In this document: positions 59,655-64,000 of the stretch, one piece after another | Layout of the letters: each line of letters begins with the position of its first letter | Position numbering within the stretch: the first letter of the stretch is position 1 | Assembly (NCBI RefSeq): GCF_008727925.1 | Contig: NZ_VTWT01000003.1 | Span: 372,001-436,000, forward strand | Length of the DNA stretch: 64,000 nucleotides | Source: Adhaeribacter soli | Lineage (GTDB): Bacteria > Bacteroidota > Bacteroidia > Cytophagales > Hymenobacteraceae | Direction: 5' to 3' | The notes under the pieces: model-generated | The model's input: only the letters and a program-made list of their open reading frames with translations | Told to the model about the DNA's origin: nothing | Databases searched by the model: none | Position numbers and translations under genes: made by a program

Positions 59655-60332
59655 TCACTCCCGGACCTCTTCCCGCAACGGACGGGCATAAGCCGGAACA
59701 GCCTCCGGAGCTACTTGCTTAAACTCCGCCTTAAACCAACCGTTGTAGCCGAAGATATCGCCGAAGGTCTTGTTGCTCACTTTCACGCTGATCCGGAAAA
59801 GATCCTGTTCTTCGTCGTAGGCTTCGTTTACTTCGGCATTGCCCGAAAACATATCCGGAAAATTAAAGGCGACCGGACCTTCGTAGAACCGCTGGTTTCC
59901 GGAGCGGATGGTTACGCTGCCGTCGGAGTTTATGTGCATATCGATGTCTACGGCCAGGTGCTGCTTGTTGCCGAGGTAATCGATGATGCGGCGTTCTTTT
60001 TCGCTGTAGATCATGGTGGCATCGAAGCGGCGGAGCTTTTCAGGGAAGTGGAATTTCCGGATCCAGGTTACCGTTTCGCGGCCCAGGCTGTCTTCGTACA
60101 CGTAATTTTCGATGGAGAACGGAATGTCGGTGCCGGTTTCGGGGAACATGATGTTGCGAAGGGTTCCAAAATGAAGGAAAGGCAAGGTGTGCAAACCGGC
60201 ATTCCAGATCCGGTCCATTTTTCCGGTCCCGATCATAGCCAGGCCGTTGCGGCTGCTCATGCCGAAACGCTGCTGCATTTTAGGGTGCAGCTTTTCAAAA
60301 TCGCTTCCGAGGTATTTTTTGTAGATCGACAT
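59655..60332 (-). CDS. DUF4166 domain protein
   Basis: The 225-residue protein carries the DUF4166 pattern: LHPKMQQRFG at the N-terminus, GKMDRIWNAGLHTLPFLHF, a beta-rich centre (WIRKFHFPEKLRRFDATMI) and the closing FGYNGWFKAEF strand. Function is unknown. DUF4166 is often found beside or fused to DoxX-like proteins, and here the next gene upstream encodes an SRPBCC/DoxX fusion, so the two may act together at the membrane. It lies 63 bases upstream of the desaturase. Confidence 0.85.
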   Translation of the reverse strand: MSIYKKYLGSDFEKLHPKMQQRFGMSSRNGLAMIGTGKMDRIWNAGLHTLPFLHFGTLRNIMFPETGTDIPFSIENYVYEDSLGRETVTWIRKFHFPEKLRRFDATMIYSEKERRIIDYLGNKQHLAVDIDMHINSDGSVTIRSGNQRFYEGPVAFNFPDMFSGNAEVNEAYDEEQDLFRISVKVSNKTFGDIFGYNGWFKAEFKQVAPEAVPAYARPLREEVRE

Positions 60333-60476
60333 TTTCGTGTGGTCCAGTTTCTGGTGTCCTTTTTTTAAAATTAAAACACAAAATAATTTAACAGGTCATC
60401 TCGACGTCAGGAGAGATCCCATCAAGTTGGTAGCAACTCTACTCAGTATTTTCTGCCTTCAAACAACCGGCAGTAG

Positions 60477-60595
60477 TACTTTTTGAGGCTGTCGCCTCAC
60501 TGAAGTTACAAACTTCAGATTATATATAGGTCAAAGTTATAAACTTAGACCAGCATGCTTGAGAAGGAAACGACCCTGCCTCCAAAGGGGGACTT
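60477..60595. repeat. Dispersed structured repeat (GAGGCTGTCGC element), copy B
   Basis: The fullest copy: GAGGC-TGTC-GCCTC hairpin, TGAAGTT-ACA-AACTTCA hairpin, AACTTCAGATTATATA, CAAAGTTATAAACTTAGACC, then GGAAACGACCCTGCCTCC and AAAGGGGGACTT, the last being the same end as the element at 47337-47575. Confidence 0.8.
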
Positions 60596-60615
60596 GCTGA
60601 AATTTCCTGTTTCTT

Positions 60616-61527
60616 TTAATTCCTATCCGGTTTTCGTTTGCAGTTTTTGGCGCTGGGCAGAAATTTCAGGATGCTTAGTATGATCAGGGATAAACCGATA
60701 ACGCCGAAACTGGTGGTGGCCGGGTTGAAGGGTGCCAGGTAAACTTCCGGTTTGGCCAGTAAGGCCGTAGCTCCTAGAGCGATGAGCCCGAAAATGTTCA
60801 GGTAATGCAGCAGCCGGGAACGCCCGAAAACGAAAAATGCCAGGCCGAATAAGATCTCCCCTATACCTGCTGCGTAAACGCCTGCTTTTTCGAAACCCGT
60901 AAACAAGCCGGAGGCCGTTAGCATTTCCAGTTCGCCGGTTTCCATGAACATGAGTTTGGGTACAAGGCCGTGGTAAAGCCAGGTAAGCGCGATCAGGAAA
61001 TTGGAAAGCAGGAAGGTGAAAAGCAGAGCTTTGCTCAGGCGGGGGTGTTGTCCCTGTTCGAGCCATCTTTTCAGGGCATCGAAGCTCCAGGCGGTGGCCC
61101 AGCCGATAAGCGGCCGGAAGAAAAATCTATCGGTAAGTTTGCCGAAAAAACCGTGGCGGGTCTGGTAATCGTACCAGGTCAGGAATTTAATGCCGGAGCC
61201 GTTGGGAATGTATTTCCAGTAGCCGGAACCGGTTTTTATGAGCGAGATCGGTTCGTCGGACCAGAATTTTAAGGCCGAAGTGCTTTCGCCGGTTTCTTTG
61301 CTGTGCGTGCCGGTGCTCTTGCCTTTGCCCGCAACCTTAATACCGAAGCCAATTTGGGTTTCGTAAAGAAAATGCTGGGGTTCGACTTCCGTTTCCTTGG
61401 GCAAATATTCGATCCGGTTAAACCTGAGGTCCCATTCCTGGTGAATTTCCGGGGTCTGGGTAAATTCCCAGAGCCGTTCCAGGCTGGTTTGCATGCGGGT
61501 TTCTACGTAGATCGGATCAGCTTTCAT
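60616..61527 (-). CDS. SRPBCC-DoxX-like fusion protein
   Basis: The 303-residue protein joins an N-terminal SRPBCC/START-like lipid-binding domain (MKADPIYVETRMQTSLERLW to about residue 150) to a C-terminal DoxX-like four-helix membrane domain (residues about 165-290). Segments FTFLLSNFLIALTWLYHGLV and GIGEILFGLAFFVFG mark the latter. DoxX-like proteins support membrane redox or lipid functions, while SRPBCC domains carry hydrophobic ligands. It starts 21 bases after the stop of the upstream membrane gene, suggesting cotranscription. Confidence 0.85.
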   Translation of the reverse strand: MKADPIYVETRMQTSLERLWEFTQTPEIHQEWDLRFNRIEYLPKETEVEPQHFLYETQIGFGIKVAGKGKSTGTHSKETGESTSALKFWSDEPISLIKTGSGYWKYIPNGSGIKFLTWYDYQTRHGFFGKLTDRFFFRPLIGWATAWSFDALKRWLEQGQHPRLSKALLFTFLLSNFLIALTWLYHGLVPKLMFMETGELEMLTASGLFTGFEKAGVYAAGIGEILFGLAFFVFGRSRLLHYLNIFGLIALGATALLAKPEVYLAPFNPATTSFGVIGLSLIILSILKFLPSAKNCKRKPDRN

Positions 61528-61548
61528 AGGCGCTTAAGTTACGCAATC

Positions 61549-62622
61549 TTAGCTGTTTACCCGCATTGGCTGAAATCTTAATTTTACCTCTTCGCCAATT
61601 TGCCGGAACGATTGAAAGTTAAGCGGAAATTCCAGCAGCACGTGCAGCATACTAAGCAGATACAGTACAATGAAACCCACTTTGTAATCGTAAAAGAACA
61701 AGCCGATAGAAGTCAGCCAAAGCACCGTAACCAGCAACAATTGTTTTTTAGGAACCTGATGCCACTTGATGACCGAGGTTTTGGAAAACCAGTTCAGGTA
61801 ATGGTAGGTGTAGGCGAAAGCCAGAAAACGCGTGATCAGAATGCCGAACTGCGATTCGTAAAGCAGGGAAAGCAGTTGGTCGGTAGTCCGGGCGTTGGCC
61901 GTGGCAGTTGGTTGAAATATTTCCATCAGGCCGAAGTTCAGGGTAAGGAAGGAAACGTTGTATTTGTACCGGAGATCTTCGTTAACCGCGTAGCCGGCCG
62001 TTTCCGGAATGAAAAAGAAAAAGCTGAGCGCACAGGCAATGAAAATGGCTAAGGATAAAATTCCGGAAAAGCTCCGGCTTTTAAGCGCGCCCACCAAAAT
62101 GAATGCGCCGGTAAACAGGAACACGTGTCCTAAGGTCGGCAGAAAGGCGGCGAAAGGCACCAGGTAGGTTTTATCTTCGCGCAGCAGGAAGCATAAACCT
62201 AGCAGCAAGCCATAACTGATTAGCTTCATTTTCCGGCTTTGCACCAGGATCATGATCAGCCCGGCGCCAAACGCGGCCAGCACAAACGTAGGCGTTAACT
62301 GGTCGGCCGCATCGGCAATGGCTTTCACCTGCGGACTGACAATAACCTGGCCCTGGCTGTCGGTTGGCAGAAACCAGCCTAAAGCAATTTTGAAGTAAAA
62401 AGAGAACACCACCAGAAAGCACAATGCCAGCAACAGCATATAATCGTTTTTTCCTTTGGTGAAGTAATTGCGTTTGTGCAGCCAGTTTATTTCGGTTAAG
62501 TAATGCAGCGGACCCAGTATGGCATACGAAAACAGGAAAAGCTCGAACGGCAACAGGAACGCCAAGGCGCAGGAAACCAGCATTAAGCCTACATTCAGGT
62601 AATTCACTTGGGTAGTTGTCAT
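61549..62622 (-). CDS. Polytopic membrane protein of unknown function
   Basis: The 357-residue protein has about ten hydrophobic segments. An N-terminal motif FSYAILGPLHYLTEINWLHK includes His-Tyr-x-x-Glu, a recurring form in membrane lipid- or carotenoid-modifying enzymes, but no known family is recognised. A second aromatic-rich stretch, FLAFAYTYHYLNWFSKTSVI, and a third, LSMLHVLLEFPLNFQSF, also carry His and Glu, so a membrane-embedded metal site is possible. It is the first gene of a probable operon leading to the SRPBCC-DoxX, DUF4166 and desaturase genes. Confidence 0.75.
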   Translation of the reverse strand: MTTTQVNYLNVGLMLVSCALAFLLPFELFLFSYAILGPLHYLTEINWLHKRNYFTKGKNDYMLLLALCFLVVFSFYFKIALGWFLPTDSQGQVIVSPQVKAIADAADQLTPTFVLAAFGAGLIMILVQSRKMKLISYGLLLGLCFLLREDKTYLVPFAAFLPTLGHVFLFTGAFILVGALKSRSFSGILSLAIFIACALSFFFFIPETAGYAVNEDLRYKYNVSFLTLNFGLMEIFQPTATANARTTDQLLSLLYESQFGILITRFLAFAYTYHYLNWFSKTSVIKWHQVPKKQLLLVTVLWLTSIGLFFYDYKVGFIVLYLLSMLHVLLEFPLNFQSFRQIGEEVKLRFQPMRVNS

Positions 62623-62735
62623 GAAATTTTAGCTTTTCTTAGAATTCGCTTTGCACCAGTTTGGTAAAGTTAAGCTTTTTGCAAATAATGTTAAAGGGAA
62701 TAAAGGACTGAAGTTTTGATTGGTATCGGTAAAAT

Positions 62736-62768
62736 AAAAAAGCCCAACGTTGCTGCGTTGGGCTTTTT
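62736..62768 (-). terminator. Intrinsic terminator of ruvX-def
   Basis: AAAAAGCCCAACG (62737-62749) pairs with CGTTGGGCTTTTT (62756-62768) around a 6-base loop, about 20 bases past the def stop codon on the minus strand. Confidence 0.9.
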
Positions 62769-62787
62769 AGCGAGAAAGGATAGCGTT

Positions 62788-63375
62788 TTAGCGGCCTTTC
62801 ATGCCGAAGAACTTCATGCGGTAATCGGCATCTACATCGCCTTTGGAAATTTTGGTTAAGCGGCCTTTTATCAGGCGTTTTTTCAGCGGGCTTAAATGGT
62901 CGGTAAACAGCACGCCTTCCAGGTGGTCGTACTCGTGTTGAATTACCCGAGCGGTCATGCCGTCGAATTTTTCTTCGAAAGTGTTAAAATCTTCGTCCTG
63001 GTAGCGGATGGTGATAACGGGTTTACGGTACACGTTTTCGCGGATGCCCGGAATGCTGAGGCAGCCTTCGTTAAAGCCCCATTCTTCGCCTTCTTCGGCA
63101 ATGATTTGCGGGTTAATAAATGCGCGTTTCAGGCCCGGTTTCGGCGTGATCGGGTTACCTTTTTCGTCTTCATCGTCTTCCATCGGGGCAGAATCGATCA
63201 CGAACAGGCGAATGGCTTTGCCGATCTGCGGGGCGGCCAGGCCAACACCATGCGCGTAGTACATGGTGTCGTACATGTCGGCTACCAGTTTTTTCAGGTC
63301 CGGGAAATCTCGCGGAATTTCCTGGGTTTTGGTTTTCAGCACCGGATCGCCGAAGGCAACTATCGGGAATATCAT
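62788..63375 (-). CDS. def: Peptide deformylase
   Basis: Peptide deformylase removes the N-formyl group from nascent proteins. All three motifs are present: GVGLAAPQIG (about residue 45), EGCLSIPG (about 106) with the metal-binding Cys, and QHEYDHLEG with the catalytic Glu and two His ligands. The 195-residue length is normal. Its start overlaps the ruvX stop by four bases, so the two are translationally coupled. The C-terminal helix is basic (KRLIKGRLTKISKG). Confidence 0.97.
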   Translation of the reverse strand: MIFPIVAFGDPVLKTKTQEIPRDFPDLKKLVADMYDTMYYAHGVGLAAPQIGKAIRLFVIDSAPMEDDEDEKGNPITPKPGLKRAFINPQIIAEEGEEWGFNEGCLSIPGIRENVYRKPVITIRYQDEDFNTFEEKFDGMTARVIQHEYDHLEGVLFTDHLSPLKKRLIKGRLTKISKGDVDADYRMKFFGMKGR

Positions 63376-63788
63376 ATTGCTTTGCTTTCTAAATAACTCT
63401 GTAAAATAATAGTAGCGCTTACCATATCTACGGTGGCTTTGTTTTGCCGGTCTTTCTTTTTCAGGCCGCCGGCCAGCATGGTTTGCTGGGCAATGCGCGA
63501 AGTAAACCGTTCGTCTACCAGATGCACCGGCATATCCGGGAATTCCTTCTGGAGTTTCCGCACCAGGCCGGTTACGGCCGCAGTGGTATCGGTTGGCGTG
63601 TTGTCCAGGCGTTTGGGCATGCCTACTACAATAGCCTCTACCGGCTCCCGCAAAAAATAACTCTTCAGGTAAGCCAGCAGGGTATGGGTAGGCACCGTTT
63701 CCAGGCCGTTGGCAATGATCTGCAACGGATCGGTAACGGCCAGGCCGGTGCGTTTATTGCCGTAATCTATTGCCAGGATGCGTGCCAC
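63372..63788 (-). CDS. ruvX: Putative Holliday junction resolvase / pre-16S rRNA nuclease YqgF (RuvX)
   Basis: I choose the GTG at 63788 (translated MARILAIDYGNKRTGLAVTD), which gives 138 residues, the normal YqgF length; the longer frame adds 21 residues of no family character. The RNase H-like fold shows the first Asp in LAIDYG, a VGMPKRLDN strand, the conserved Glu of VHLVDERFTS and a C-terminal Asp region (KATVDMVSA). The enzyme matures the 5' end of 16S rRNA and may act on junctions. It is the upstream gene of a two-gene unit with def. Confidence 0.92.
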   Translation of the reverse strand: MARILAIDYGNKRTGLAVTDPLQIIANGLETVPTHTLLAYLKSYFLREPVEAIVVGMPKRLDNTPTDTTAAVTGLVRKLQKEFPDMPVHLVDERFTSRIAQQTMLAGGLKKKDRQNKATVDMVSATIILQSYLESKAI

Positions 63789-63851
63789 GTAGGTTTGGTT
63801 AAAAGCGTTAGGGTGCAAAATTACGCAATTTTTGGGAGATGCCCGAACCAT

Positions 63852-64000
63852 CGGCTTATCCGCCTTTAGCGCTAACGTTTATTCCGGCATTTTACAGTCC
63901 TGTTCCGGTTGTTCAGGAAAGGTTTCTCTCTGGAAGGGATTTGTTTTATTTAAGTAGCTGGTTTACATACTATTCCGGTTGGGGCTGCGTTTTTGGGAAG
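63852..64000. other. Right end of window, no gene seen
   Basis: The last 150 bases upstream of ruvX show no open frame or repeat worth calling. Confidence 0.5.

Noticed and set aside
1-64000. CRISPR arrays, tRNA and rRNA genes, integron integrase, phage or IS transposase genes
   Set aside because: I looked for regularly spaced repeats, cloverleaf-like segments and recombinase or DDE motifs and found none; direct repeats present are palindromic, irregularly spaced and non-CRISPR.

Overview
The window is chromosomal DNA from a member of the Bacteroidota, most likely order Cytophagales and close to Hymenobacteraceae-type genera such as Adhaeribacter or Pontibacter. Three secreted proteins end in type IX secretion (T9SS) sorting domains. 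There are two TonB-dependent receptors with carboxypeptidase-regulatory-like N-termini, paired outer-membrane beta-barrel proteins, a YpdA-type reductase, and several promoter boxes of the Bacteroidota TAnnTTTG type. No rRNA, tRNA, CRISPR array, transposase or phage structural gene was seen.

Layout. 1-9.4 kb: a cut-off secreted metallophosphatase, queA, an ABC permease, a LOG-family protein, MmcQ/YjbR, a TPR protein, YoaK and YpdA. 9.4-18.3 kb: a PKD-like T9SS protein, then a minus-strand efflux operon (TetR regulator, TolC-like protein, periplasmic adaptor, RND pump). 18.8-24.6 kb: rluF, a small Ala/Gly-repeat protein, an AAA ATPase/TOPRIM-like pair, and uvrA. 24.7-34.2 kb: DUF4142, a subtilase, an orphan ABC ATPase, DUF2795, two barrel proteins, DUF349 and ettA. 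34.3-47.0 kb: Fic, an outer-membrane receptor, a TcmP-like protein, a second receptor, a Trk/Ktr potassium uptake pair and a zinc phospholipase C/S1-P1-like protein. 58.8-63.8 kb: a lipid- and membrane-related minus-strand cluster, then def and ruvX.

The most unusual part is 47.6-58.7 kb. Two blocks of small, AT-rich genes, all on the minus strand, are separated by palindromic spacers built like integron attC sites: an RYYYAAC-like box, an imperfect stem, and a GTTRRRY-like box just before the next start codon. Both blocks begin (right end) with the same 118-bp leader, which holds a Bacteroidota promoter box and an 11-bp-stem hairpin. Both end (left end) with a nearly identical rifampin ADP-ribosyltransferase (Arr) gene. 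The genes between leader and Arr are entirely different in the two blocks. I read this as two duplicated integron-like cassette arrays without an integrase gene in the window (CALIN-like). Between them lie two paralogous genes of a family I do not recognise.

The intergenic DNA is rich in structured repeats: REP-like palindromes of several families, MITE-like elements with terminal inverted repeats, a 239-bp element carrying four perfect hairpins, and a recurring AACGCTATC-type motif beside gene 3' ends and terminators. Bacteroidota genes generally lack strong Shine-Dalgarno sequences, so start codons were chosen from signal peptides, family length and spacing.
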